Positions 45,670 to 55,015 of a stretch of DNA of 64,000 nucleotides are shown here, piece by piece. The position numbers and the translations under genes were made by a program. Positions within the stretch are counted from its first letter, which is position 1; every line of letters begins with the position of its first letter. The stretch covers positions 806,001-870,000 of the forward strand of contig NZ_CP071869.1 of assembly GCF_017569185.1 (NCBI RefSeq), written 5' to 3'. This stretch comes from Polaribacter cellanae. GTDB taxonomy: Bacteria; Bacteroidota; Bacteroidia; Flavobacteriales; Flavobacteriaceae. Below the pieces are notes generated by a model that saw nothing but the letters and a program-made list of their open reading frames with translations, was not told the origin of the DNA and made no database searches.

Positions 45670-46529
45670 TGACAGATTTAAAAATCGGTGGTGTACCAGA
45701 ACACTTTAATTATCCTTGGTATCTCACATTAAAAAATAAAGAATACACCAAAGAAAACATTAATTTACGTTGGCAAGATTATTATGGTGGAACTGGGCAA
45801 ATGTGCAAAGCATTAAGAAACGGAAATGTAGATATTGCCATTGTTTTAACAGAAGGAATTATAAAAGATATTGCAAACGGAAATCCATCAAAAATTGTGC
45901 AAACTTTCGTAGATACACCTTTAATTTGGGGTATTCACGTAGACGCAAAATCGTCTTTTAAAAAAATTAAAGATTTAGAAAATGCTACCATTGCAATTAG
46001 CAGATTTGGTTCTGGTTCGCATTTAATGGCGATTGTAAATGCTTATAATCAAGGTTGGAATATCGACAAATTAAAGTTTAAAGTAGTTGGTAATTTACAA
46101 GGTGGTATCGATTCTTTAACCAATGGTGAGGCCGATTATTTTATGTGGGAACATTTTACTACAAAACCTTTGGTAAACGATGGAACATTTAGAAGAATTG
46201 ACGACTGCCCTACTCCTTGGCCCTGTTTTGTAATTGCTGTTAGAAACGAAGTTTTAGAAAATAATTTAAACGAAGTAAAGAAGGTTTTAGATATAATTAA
46301 CAAAGAAACCGAAGATTTTAAAGAAATTAATAATATTGATAAAATCTTAGCAAAACGTTATGAACAGAAGTTAGAAGACATCCAAAAATGGCTAAAAATA
46401 ACAGAGTGGAATGATGGAAAACCAATGACAAAAAATTTAATTACTCGTATTCAAAATAAAATGATTTCTTTTAACGTTATTGAAGAGAAGATAAATTCAG
46501 GAGAGTTCATAAAAAATATGTACATTTAA
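45669..46529 (+). CDS. Ca3427-like cytosolic periplasmic-binding-protein-fold protein
   Basis: The 286-residue protein has a type II periplasmic binding fold but no signal peptide (MTDLKIGGVPEHFNYPWYLTL). It has INLRWQDYYGGTGQMCKALRNGNVDIAIVLTEG, TIAISRFGSGSHLMAIVNAYNQGW and DDCPTPWPCFVIAVRNEVL. These match a small family known from fungal Ca3427 and bacterial relatives, cousins of thiamin-precursor binding proteins. No ABC transporter genes are near. It overlaps the phosphorylase stop by one base, suggesting a joint role, perhaps in nucleoside or pyrimidine-like ligand sensing; that is inference. Confidence 0.8.
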   Translation: MTDLKIGGVPEHFNYPWYLTLKNKEYTKENINLRWQDYYGGTGQMCKALRNGNVDIAIVLTEGIIKDIANGNPSKIVQTFVDTPLIWGIHVDAKSSFKKIKDLENATIAISRFGSGSHLMAIVNAYNQGWNIDKLKFKVVGNLQGGIDSLTNGEADYFMWEHFTTKPLVNDGTFRRIDDCPTPWPCFVIAVRNEVLENNLNEVKKVLDIINKETEDFKEINNIDKILAKRYEQKLEDIQKWLKITEWNDGKPMTKNLITRIQNKMISFNVIEEKINSGEFIKNMYI

Positions 46530-46547
46530 CCCGTAAAATAGTAAAAA

Positions 46548-46688
46548 ATGAAAAAAATAGTATTTGTTGCAATTTGTGTTTTAGGGATTATTTGTTTTTC
46601 TTCATGTAGAAGCACTTCCCAATCTTGTGGTTTAGCAGATGCAGACACAACTATTCAAACAACATTAAAACAGTCAGATTTGTTATAA
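46548..46688 (+). CDS. Small lipoprotein (46 residues)
   Basis: The frame starts MKKIVFVAICVLGIICFSS, with Cys at residue 20 as the lipid site, then RSTSQSCGLADADTTIQ and a short tail. A second Cys follows the first within eight residues. It lies 18 nt after the binding-protein-fold gene and has its own terminator just downstream. Similar short SCRSTS-type lipoproteins seem to exist in other flavobacteria, from memory. Its role is unknown. Confidence 0.75.
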   Translation: MKKIVFVAICVLGIICFSSCRSTSQSCGLADADTTIQTTLKQSDLL

Positions 46689-46719
46689 AATCCGTTTGTT
46701 TCTTAATTTCAAATTCGAT

Positions 46720-46750
46720 AAATCCGCTTTTTTTTTAGCGGATTTTTTTT
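46720..46750 (+). terminator. Rho-independent terminator
   Basis: AAATCCGCT (46720-46728) pairs with AGCGGATTT (46737-46745) around an 8-T loop, followed by T5. It ends the phosphorylase/binding-protein/lipoprotein set. Confidence 0.92.
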
Positions 46751-47033
46751 ATACTAAACTTGTTTCAGCTTTTTTAAAATACCTCTAATACACGAATTAT
46801 ACTCTTGCAATTATTTTTTGGAGCTATTTCTTGCTTTCACTACTTATAATCTCTTAAAAAAACAGATTAAACAATTAGCATGTATTAAGCAAAATCGGAA
46901 GGTTCAATCAGGGCTTGATTAAAAACTAAATGTTAATTCTTAATATAGTTATAGAGTTTTTATCGTTTTTGTTTAGATTTCTGCCAGAGTTTATCATAAG
47001 CGAAGCCGAAAAGGAGGTATTACAGACTCAAAA

Positions 47034-47074
47034 GTTCTCGATACAATTTTCTCCTAAAGTCGAAAATCACTCGA
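47034..47074 (-). repeat. Intergenic hairpin element, copy B (reverse orientation)
   Basis: GTTCTCGATACA (47034-47045), a six-base-pair stem ATTTTC/GAAAAT, and CACTCGA (47068-47074). This is the reverse complement of the element at 14052-14093 with a slightly degenerate stem. Confidence 0.65.
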
Positions 47075-47128
47075 GCTTACAAAACGTGAGTTTACTATTT
47101 TACGAATGCGTAAGAAAATGCTGTTAAA

Positions 47129-47168
47129 TCGAGTGAAATTCTTTTTTCAAGAATTTTGTATCGAGAAC
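47129..47168 (+). repeat. Intergenic hairpin element, copy C
   Basis: TCGAGTG (47129-47135), stem AAATTCTT (47136-47143), loop TTTTC (47144-47148), stem AAGAATTT (47149-47156), TGTATCGAGAAC (47157-47168). The stem is perfectly complementary. Spacing matches copy A exactly. Confidence 0.85.
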
Positions 47169-47217
47169 ACTTACAGGAATAAGTTTTTATTCGTGAATTT
47201 GTGGCATTCTTGTTTGA

Positions 47218-47237
47218 CAAGGGAGCATGCTCCCTTG
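47218..47237. repeat. 20-bp perfect palindrome
   Basis: CAAGGGAGCATGCTCCCTTG equals its own reverse complement. It lies 9 nt beyond the ung stop and could be a terminator stem without a loop, a protein-binding site, or a repeat remnant. Confidence 0.85.
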
Positions 47238-47245
47238 CTGTGTAA

Positions 47246-47911
47246 TTACCACAAAATTTCCTTTTTCCCCAAATCTTTTAAAATTTCATTTGTTTTCGAG
47301 AAATGTTTATTTCCAAACCAGTAACCTCTATTTGCACTTAATGGAGATGGATGCCCCGATTCTAAAATGAAGTGTTTCTTTTTATCAATTAATTTTGCTT
47401 TCTTTTTTGCAAATCCGCCCCAAAGTAGAAAAATAATGTTTTCGTTTTCTTTAGAAATCTGTTTAATTACTTCGTTTGTAAACGTTTCCCAGCCTTGTTT
47501 TTGGTGACTTCCAGCCTCATGAGCTCTTACTGTTAACGTTGCATTCAATAGTAAAACTCCTTGTTTTGCCCATTTTTCTAAATTTCCACTTTGTGGGGGT
47601 TCTTTTCCTAAATCCTTAGAAATTTCTTTAAAAATATTAATTAATGAAGGTGGATTAGGAATGCCATCTTTTACAGAGAAACACAATCCGTTTGCTTGAT
47701 TTGGTCCATGGTATGGATCTTGACCAATAATTACTACTTTTAAATCGTTAAAAGAACAAAAATCAAACGAAGCAAAAATATCTTGTCCTTTTGGGAAACA
47801 AGTATGGTTTTTATATTCGTTTTTTACAAAACCAATTAATTTTTTAAAATACGTTTTTTCAAATTCTTGATTTAAAATATTTTTCCAAGAATCAGCTATT
47901 TTTACTTGCAT
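47246..47911 (-). CDS. ung: Uracil-DNA glycosylase
   Basis: The 221-residue family 1 enzyme has the water-activating GQDPYHGPNQANGLCFSV (D65), LLLNATLTVRAHEAGSH, FLLWGGFAKK and the minor-groove loop ESGHPSPLSANRGYWFGNKHFSKTNE (H187). It removes uracil from DNA by cleaving the glycosidic bond. The gene is divergent from the MutS2-like gene across a 127-nt gap. Confidence 0.97.
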   Translation of the reverse strand: MQVKIADSWKNILNQEFEKTYFKKLIGFVKNEYKNHTCFPKGQDIFASFDFCSFNDLKVVIIGQDPYHGPNQANGLCFSVKDGIPNPPSLINIFKEISKDLGKEPPQSGNLEKWAKQGVLLLNATLTVRAHEAGSHQKQGWETFTNEVIKQISKENENIIFLLWGGFAKKKAKLIDKKKHFILESGHPSPLSANRGYWFGNKHFSKTNEILKDLGKKEILW

Positions 47912-48038
47912 TGTTTGTTATTTTTGTGCTTTGAGTTCAATAGATTAAAATGTCTCTTTTTAGTTTAATCGAAAGGTTATCTAGATAGTTCTCGACTGCG
48001 TTCGAACAGAGATAATAGTAAATATCAAAATTACAAAT

Positions 48039-50243
48039 TTGAGAACAAACATTTCAGAAAAAACATTACAAGATTTAGAATTTTCAACAGTTTTGCAACA
48101 TGTTTCAGAGTTTTGCATTTCTGGATTGGGGAAAGAAAGAGTACTCGAAATTCTACCAATTTCAAATAAAAAAACACTTTTTACAGAACTGAATTTAGTA
48201 GACGAATATCTAAAATCTTTTCAGAGCGAAAACAGAGTTCCAAATCATGGTTTTGATAATGTTACGCAAGACATTCACAGACTTGCCATAGAAAATAGCT
48301 TTTTAGAACCAGAAGCGTATTTAAAAATTGCGAGTATTGCTTTAACTGTAAACGAACATATTAAGTTTTTTAAGAAGTTTGAAGTTCAGTTTCCTACGTT
48401 TTATAAATTGACGCAAGAAATTGAATTCAGCACTTTTGTAGATGATGAAATCAAAAAAATTATAGAATTAAGCGGCATTGTAAAAAACGACGCTTCTTCT
48501 GCTTTAAAACAAATCCGAAAAGATATCAATCATATTCGAGGAAAAATCGGGCAAAGTTTTTCAAATGCGTTAAGCAAAGCCATATCTGCTGGTTATTTAG
48601 ATGATATTAAGGAAAGTGTTATCGACAATCAGCGTGTTTTGGCTGTTTTAGCAATGCATCGTAAAAAAGTGGCTGGTAGTTTTTTAGGTGCTTCCAAATC
48701 TGGAAATATTGTTTATATCGCACCACAAGCAACCTTGGCTTTTTCTAGAGAATATCAAAATCTATTATACGAAGAAAAACAAGAAATTTTAAAAATATTA
48801 CGAAATCTTGCGGAAACCATTCGCCCTGTGATCGATTTAATTCACGAATATTTAGAATATGTAACACATATAGATGCTATAGGCGCAAAAGCAAAATATG
48901 CGCAAGAAATTAATGGATTATTACCCAAAATTTCTCGAGAAAAAAAGGTTTTGTTTAAAGATGCTTATCATCCTATTTTATGGAAAAAAAATAAAGAGAA
49001 AAACCTAAAAATCGTTCCACAAAGTATAGAACTGAATGAAAAACAGCAAATAATTGTTATTTCTGGACCCAATGCTGGTGGAAAAAGCATCACTTTAAAA
49101 ACCATTGGTTTGTTACAATTAATGTTACAAAGTGGACTTTTAATTCCTGTGGAAGAAAGAAGTAAGACGTATATTTTCGATACGATTTTAACAGATATTG
49201 GAGACAACCAATCTATTGAAAATCAATTAAGTACCTATAGTTATCGATTAAAAAATATGCGTTACTTTTTACGAAAATGTAACGAAAATACCTTATTTTT
49301 AATTGATGAATTTGGTACAGGTTCCGACCCTGAATTGGGTGGAGCTTTGGCTGAAATTTTCTTGGAAGAATTTTATAATAAAAAAGCCTTCGGAATTATT
49401 ACAACCCACTACTCCAACTTAAAAGTATTGGCGAACGAATTGGAGAATGTTACCAACGCCAATATGCAGTTTGATGAGCGTTCTTTGGAACCATTATTCA
49501 AACTTTTTGTAGGGCAAGCAGGAAGCTCTTTTACTTTTGAAGTCGCTCAAAAAAATGGAATTCCTTATAGTTTAATTAACAAAGCAAAAAAGCGTGTTGA
49601 AAACGAGAAAATTCGTTTGGATAAAACCATTTCTAAACTTCAAAAAGAACGAAATAAACTTCAAAAAAATTCGGACAGTTTAGAGAAACAGAAAACAAAA
49701 GGACAAGAACACTTAGAGAGTTTACAGGAAAAAGAACAGAAAATTCAAGATAAATTATCTGGTTTTCAAGAATTGTACGACCAGAATCAGAAAATGTTGT
49801 CTTTAGGCAGAAAAACAAACGAATTACTAAATAAATACTTTCAAACGAATAACAAAAAAGAGTTAAATACCAATTTTAACAAATGGGTTGCAGATGAAAA
49901 AGTAAAATATGCCAAAAAAAGACCTTTAAAAACTACAAAGGCTCAGCAAAAGAAAGCCAAAGTTATTGAAAAGCAAATGCAACAAGTTATTAAAAAAGTA
50001 GAAAAAGAAGTTTTAGAAAAAGTAGTAGAAGTTCGTAAAGAAAAGAAAATTACAGCCGCTAAAATTGCCAAAGAAAAATTGGAATACGTATATAAAATAA
50101 ACGACAGAGTGCGAATTATCGATTCCAATTCTGTGGGAACTATCGATAAAATCGATAAGAAAAAAGTAACCATTAACTATGGTTTTTTTACCACAAAAAC
50201 TTCCGTTGATAAATTAGAATTGGTAGAAAAATCAAAAAAATAA
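48039..50243 (+). CDS. MutS2-like protein without Smr domain
   Basis: The 734-residue protein (TTG start; opening RTNISEKTLQDLEFSTVLQHVSEFC is MutS2-like) has a helical core, then the ATPase with Walker A GPNAGGKSITLK (residues 343-354), FGTGSDPELGGALAEIFLEEF and ITTHYSNLKVLA. A long coiled coil follows (residues 510-600), and the end is a KOW/SH3-like stretch (YKINDRVRIIDSNSVGTIDKID). The Smr nuclease domain found at the end of many MutS2 proteins is missing. Roles in ribosome collision rescue or recombination control are known for relatives, but their Smr-dependent activity would be absent. Confidence 0.9.
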   Translation: MRTNISEKTLQDLEFSTVLQHVSEFCISGLGKERVLEILPISNKKTLFTELNLVDEYLKSFQSENRVPNHGFDNVTQDIHRLAIENSFLEPEAYLKIASIALTVNEHIKFFKKFEVQFPTFYKLTQEIEFSTFVDDEIKKIIELSGIVKNDASSALKQIRKDINHIRGKIGQSFSNALSKAISAGYLDDIKESVIDNQRVLAVLAMHRKKVAGSFLGASKSGNIVYIAPQATLAFSREYQNLLYEEKQEILKILRNLAETIRPVIDLIHEYLEYVTHIDAIGAKAKYAQEINGLLPKISREKKVLFKDAYHPILWKKNKEKNLKIVPQSIELNEKQQIIVISGPNAGGKSITLKTIGLLQLMLQSGLLIPVEERSKTYIFDTILTDIGDNQSIENQLSTYSYRLKNMRYFLRKCNENTLFLIDEFGTGSDPELGGALAEIFLEEFYNKKAFGIITTHYSNLKVLANELENVTNANMQFDERSLEPLFKLFVGQAGSSFTFEVAQKNGIPYSLINKAKKRVENEKIRLDKTISKLQKERNKLQKNSDSLEKQKTKGQEHLESLQEKEQKIQDKLSGFQELYDQNQKMLSLGRKTNELLNKYFQTNNKKELNTNFNKWVADEKVKYAKKRPLKTTKAQQKKAKVIEKQMQQVIKKVEKEVLEKVVEVRKEKKITAAKIAKEKLEYVYKINDRVRIIDSNSVGTIDKIDKKKVTINYGFFTTKTSVDKLELVEKSKK

Positions 50244-50266
50244 AAAACCAAAATCCGTTTAAGCAT

Positions 50267-50980
50267 ATGAAATTATCAAAAATATTATTTATTGTATGTA
50301 TCGCTTTACTATTGAATTCTTGTAATAAAAAAGAAAATCAGCAACATTTATTTATTCTTTCTGGACAGTCTAATATGGCACGTCTAAATCCTAATGTTTC
50401 TTTTACGCCAGCCGTAAAAAAGGCGTTTGGAGAAAATAATGTAACTGTCGTAAAATATGCTTTAGGAACGCAACCTATAAAACGTTGGTATAAAAACTGG
50501 AAACCTTTACATGGAGAAATTGATCCTAAAAACGGAAATTTATACGATACTTTAATGGTAAAAGTGAATAAAGCCATCAAAACTAAAAATTTTGACACAG
50601 TTACTTTCATTTGGATGCAAGGCGAACGCGATGCAAGAACCAACCAAGGAAATGTGTATGAAGAAAGTTTATTGGGTTTATACAATCAGCTTTCTAATGA
50701 TTTGGAAAGAAAAGACGTAAATTTTGTCATTGGAAGATTGTGCGATTTCGATATGAAAAATGAAAGATACCCAGATTGGACACTCGTTAGAGAAGCCCAA
50801 GTAAAAATTGCAGAATCACAACCAAATTTTGCATGGATAAATACAGACGACTTAAATGACGGAATTATTAGAAACAATAAAGAAATAATTAACGACTTAC
50901 ATATGTCTAAAAATGGTTATAAAATCATGGGAGAGCGTTTTGCTGAGAAGGCTGTTTTGTTGATAAAAAAAGGAAATTAG
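50267..50980 (+). CDS. SASA-family carbohydrate esterase lipoprotein
   Basis: The 237-residue protein has a lipoprotein signal (IALLLNSCNKKE), then the SGNH-like LFILSGQSNMARLNP (block I Ser), KYALGTQPIKRWYKNW, FIWMQGERDAR and DLHMSKNGYKIMGE (block V Asp and His). This matches the sialate O-acetylesterase/DUF303 (SASA) family, which removes acetyl groups from sugars. No polysaccharide utilisation locus surrounds it, so the substrate is open. It follows the MutS2-like gene by 23 nt. Confidence 0.88.
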   Translation: MKLSKILFIVCIALLLNSCNKKENQQHLFILSGQSNMARLNPNVSFTPAVKKAFGENNVTVVKYALGTQPIKRWYKNWKPLHGEIDPKNGNLYDTLMVKVNKAIKTKNFDTVTFIWMQGERDARTNQGNVYEESLLGLYNQLSNDLERKDVNFVIGRLCDFDMKNERYPDWTLVREAQVKIAESQPNFAWINTDDLNDGIIRNNKEIINDLHMSKNGYKIMGERFAEKAVLLIKKGN

Positions 50981-51116
50981 GGAGGGTACCTGTTGATTTT
51001 TAACTTACACACTTTGTGGGAAAGTGTCATTATAATTTCGCTAACTTATTATTTAAATCATTAGAATGTTTTATGTTATTATTGTTAACAAAAATCAATA
51101 ACCTAGCCAATCATAA

Positions 51117-51971
51117 ATGAATAGAAAAACCCTAAAATGCAACACAATAGGAAGAATATTTCTATTTATAATTGCATACTTCTTTATAGTTGGCATATTT
51201 CAACTAATTGGAGCGAATCTTGCTGGTGTCGATTATACAAACCTTGAATATAAAGAAACATCTATTCAACAGCTTACAACAAGTTTTTTCGATTTAGCAG
51301 GTACTTTTTTAGTGATTTGGCTTTTTATGAAGTTTGTAGATAAAGAGAAATTTATTGAACTTGGTTTTCAAACTAAAAATAGATTCAAAGATTTTATTTA
51401 TGGAATTATCATTGGTTTTATAATTATGGTGTTAGGCTATTTTCTCTTAATATATTTTGAAGAAATCTTTTTCGTTAAGATAAATTTCGACTTTAAAGAA
51501 TTATTAATATCAATATGTTTATTTACAATTGTCGCTATTGTTGAGGAAACACTTATTCGAGGTTATGTTTTAAAAAACTTAATGAGTTCTTTTCACAAAT
51601 ACATAGCTTTAATACTATCATCCATATTATTTTCTTTGGCACATAGTTTCAACCCAAATGTAAACTTATTTTCTTTATTTGATTTGTTTTTAGCAGGAAT
51701 TGTACTGGGTTTATCTTATATTTATACCAAAAATTTATGGTTTCCAATTGCAATGCATTTAAGTTGGAACTTGTTTCAAACACTTTTAGGATTTAATGTT
51801 AGTGGTCAAGACGCCTATTCCATTATTGAGTTTAAAATAAATGAAGCAAATTTAGTAAATGGAGGCGCTTTTGGTTTTGAAGGTTCTTATTTATCTGTAA
51901 TCGCAGAAATTTTAACCATTATCGGAATTGCTTATTATTACAACAGGCAAAGAATAAATCAGCCTCAATAA
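51117..51971 (+). CDS. CPBP-family intramembrane metalloprotease
   Basis: The 284-residue protein has about eight membrane helices and the three CPBP motifs: EETLIRGYVLK (Glu-Glu-x3-Arg), SSILFSLAHSFNP (His) and PIAMHLSWNLFQ (His). These form the metal site of Abi/Rce1-type prenyl-protease relatives. Bacterial members cleave or protect peptides, often linked to bacteriocins, but no such genes are nearby. The gene ends at a strong bidirectional terminator. Confidence 0.9.
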   Translation: MNRKTLKCNTIGRIFLFIIAYFFIVGIFQLIGANLAGVDYTNLEYKETSIQQLTTSFFDLAGTFLVIWLFMKFVDKEKFIELGFQTKNRFKDFIYGIIIGFIIMVLGYFLLIYFEEIFFVKINFDFKELLISICLFTIVAIVEETLIRGYVLKNLMSSFHKYIALILSSILFSLAHSFNPNVNLFSLFDLFLAGIVLGLSYIYTKNLWFPIAMHLSWNLFQTLLGFNVSGQDAYSIIEFKINEANLVNGGAFGFEGSYLSVIAEILTIIGIAYYYNRQRINQPQ

Positions 51972-51988
51972 CAAAATTGAAGAAACAA

Positions 51989-52016
51989 AAAAACCGAGCA
52001 AATTGCTCGGTTTTCA
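51989..52016. terminator. Bidirectional terminator
   Basis: AAACCGAGC (51991-51999) pairs with GCTCGGTTT (52005-52013), with A runs before and T runs after. It lies between the convergent CPBP and guaB genes. Confidence 0.9.
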
Positions 52017-52034
52017 TATTTATAAAAAGTAAAT

Positions 52035-53543
<1,509 letters not shown>

Positions 53544-53613
53544 CGATTAATTAATGAATTGTTTGATAATTATTTTACAACATATCTAAAATGTTGAAAA
53601 TCATTATCCTTAA

Positions 53614-53688
53614 TTAATCTAAATAAATCTTGTTTTATTGAAAACCATTTTTTTAATTTGCAGTCTATTTAAAACTAATCTAAATAAA
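53614..53688 (+). promoter_or_regulatory. Promoter with two flanking TAATCTAAATAAA boxes
   Basis: Box 1 is TTAATCTAAATAAA (53614-53627) and box 2 is CTAATCTAAATAAA (53675-53688). Between them lie CTTG (53629-53632) and, after 20 nt, TTAATTTG (53653-53660), which fit the -33 and -7 promoter elements with one mismatch in the latter. Similar boxes occur before two minus-strand genes of the convergent set. A repressor or iron regulator is a natural reading; none is proven. Confidence 0.5.
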
Positions 53689-53696
53689 ATTTAAAA

Positions 53697-54923
53697 ATGA
53701 AAAGTATATTTAAAATTACTTTATTGTTATGCTCAGTAATTATCCTAAAAAGCTGTTCAAAGGACGATAATCCAACAAACCCTGCCAATAACCTAGCTGA
53801 AAAGAAAACAGCATTTGTAGAAAACTATGCAAACATTGTTTTGGCAAGTTATGAAGATTCTGTAAAAAAATTAAATGAGTTAAAAGCAGCGGTTGATGCT
53901 TTTGTTGAAACACCAACTACTACAACTTTTGAAAACGCTAAGCTTGCTTGGCTAGCTTCTAGAGAACCTTATGGACAAACGGAAGCATACCGTTTTTATG
54001 ATGGGCCAATTGATGGTGCTGATGGAGAACCAGAAGGTTACATTAACGCCTGGCCTTTGGATGAGGCTTTAATAGATTATGTGGCAAATGGAACGGGTGG
54101 ACAGGATTTGTCTGATAATAGACAAAATATTGTTGGTAATGCAAGTAAATATCCTAATTTAACCAAAGAAACTCTTAAAAATATTTCTGGTTATAATGAA
54201 AATGAATCGAATGTAACCATTGGTTTTCACGCAATTGAATTTCTTTTATGGGGTCAAGACAATACAGCACCTTCAGCAAAAATGAGCGGACAAAGACCTT
54301 TAACAGATTATACAACAGATGCAAATGCAACGCGAAGAGGGCAATATTTAAAAGTTGCCACAGAATTGTTAATTGACGATTTAAAATCTGTTACAAACCA
54401 ATGGAAAATAGGCGCAACTTATAGAGAATCTTTTTTAGGAATGCCAGCAGATGATGCAATTAGCATGATTCTTAGAGGTGCTGCAAAATTAAGTAAAGGT
54501 GAATTAGCCGGAGAAAGAATGGCGGTTGCAGTTAAAAATCAATCGCAAGAAGACGAACATTCTTGTTTTTCTGACAATACAAATAGAGATATATTTTTAA
54601 ATGCAAAATCTATCAATAATATTATTAACGGAACTTATAAAAGAATAGACGGAACAAGTATTTCTGGGACTTCTTTATTGGATGTTTTAGCATTGATAAA
54701 CACAAAAGAATCTACAGATTTAGCTACGACTACAAGCGAAGTAATGACCAAAGTTACAGCTATTTCTGATGCTAAATATTTCGATTTTTTAATTATCGGA
54801 GAAACGTTAGATAATTTTAACAAACCAGTAATGGCTGCTGTTTTATCTTTAAGAAAACAAGGCGATTTATTAGCACAATCTGGAAAAACAATTACAGGAA
54901 AAACAATTGCCCCAAGTGTCTAA
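53697..54923 (+). CDS. Imelysin-like protein with intact GxHxxE motif
   Basis: The 408-residue lipoprotein (LKSCSKDDN) has the imelysin/EfeO-type helical fold. It opens the family domain with KTAFVENYANIVLASYEDSVKKLNELKAAVDAF, then LAWLASREPYGQTEAYRFYDGPID, the signature GFHAIEFLLWGQD with H and E at about residues 180 and 183, and RQYLKVATELLIDDLKSVTNQW. Relatives include IrpA and EfeO, linked to iron uptake. The second half repeats a weaker version of the fold, as in typical full-length members. It is first in a set with a di-haem oxidoreductase and another imelysin gene, separated by a terminator hairpin. Confidence 0.88.
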   Translation: MKSIFKITLLLCSVIILKSCSKDDNPTNPANNLAEKKTAFVENYANIVLASYEDSVKKLNELKAAVDAFVETPTTTTFENAKLAWLASREPYGQTEAYRFYDGPIDGADGEPEGYINAWPLDEALIDYVANGTGGQDLSDNRQNIVGNASKYPNLTKETLKNISGYNENESNVTIGFHAIEFLLWGQDNTAPSAKMSGQRPLTDYTTDANATRRGQYLKVATELLIDDLKSVTNQWKIGATYRESFLGMPADDAISMILRGAAKLSKGELAGERMAVAVKNQSQEDEHSCFSDNTNRDIFLNAKSINNIINGTYKRIDGTSISGTSLLDVLALINTKESTDLATTTSEVMTKVTAISDAKYFDFLIIGETLDNFNKPVMAAVLSLRKQGDLLAQSGKTITGKTIAPSV

Positions 54924-54955
54924 AATTTTCTTAACGAAATATCATATTTTATGTA

Positions 54956-54996
54956 ACCAAACTATCTCTATTCGCAAAGATAGTTTGGTTTTTTGC
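54956..54996 (+). terminator. Strong hairpin terminator between imelysin and di-haem oxidoreductase genes
   Basis: 13-bp perfect arms AACCAAACTATCT (54956-54968) and AGATAGTTTGGTT (54979-54991) surround a 10-nt loop, followed by T5. It may limit read-through into the next gene. Confidence 0.88.
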
Positions 54997-55015
54997 ATTA
55001 AACCTTTTTTTATAA

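Larger units (their letters stand above)
46751..47245. other. Gene-free region of about 500 nt containing repeats
   Basis: No credible gene is present. Two short frames across it (around 46930-47127 and 47106-47324) have no family resemblance and run through hairpin repeats. The region holds two copies of the TCGAGTG/TGTATCGAGAAC hairpin element in opposite orientation and a 20-bp perfect palindrome next to ung. The rest is plain AT-rich sequence. Confidence 0.75.

Noticed and set aside
46930..47324. Two overlapping open frames of 65-72 codons in the gap before ung
   Set aside because: They run through hairpin repeats and into the ung 3' end, have no signal, motif or family resemblance, and start without context.
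51117..51971. Bacteriocin immunity locus
   Set aside because: CPBP proteases can serve there, but no bacteriocin precursor or exporter is found nearby.
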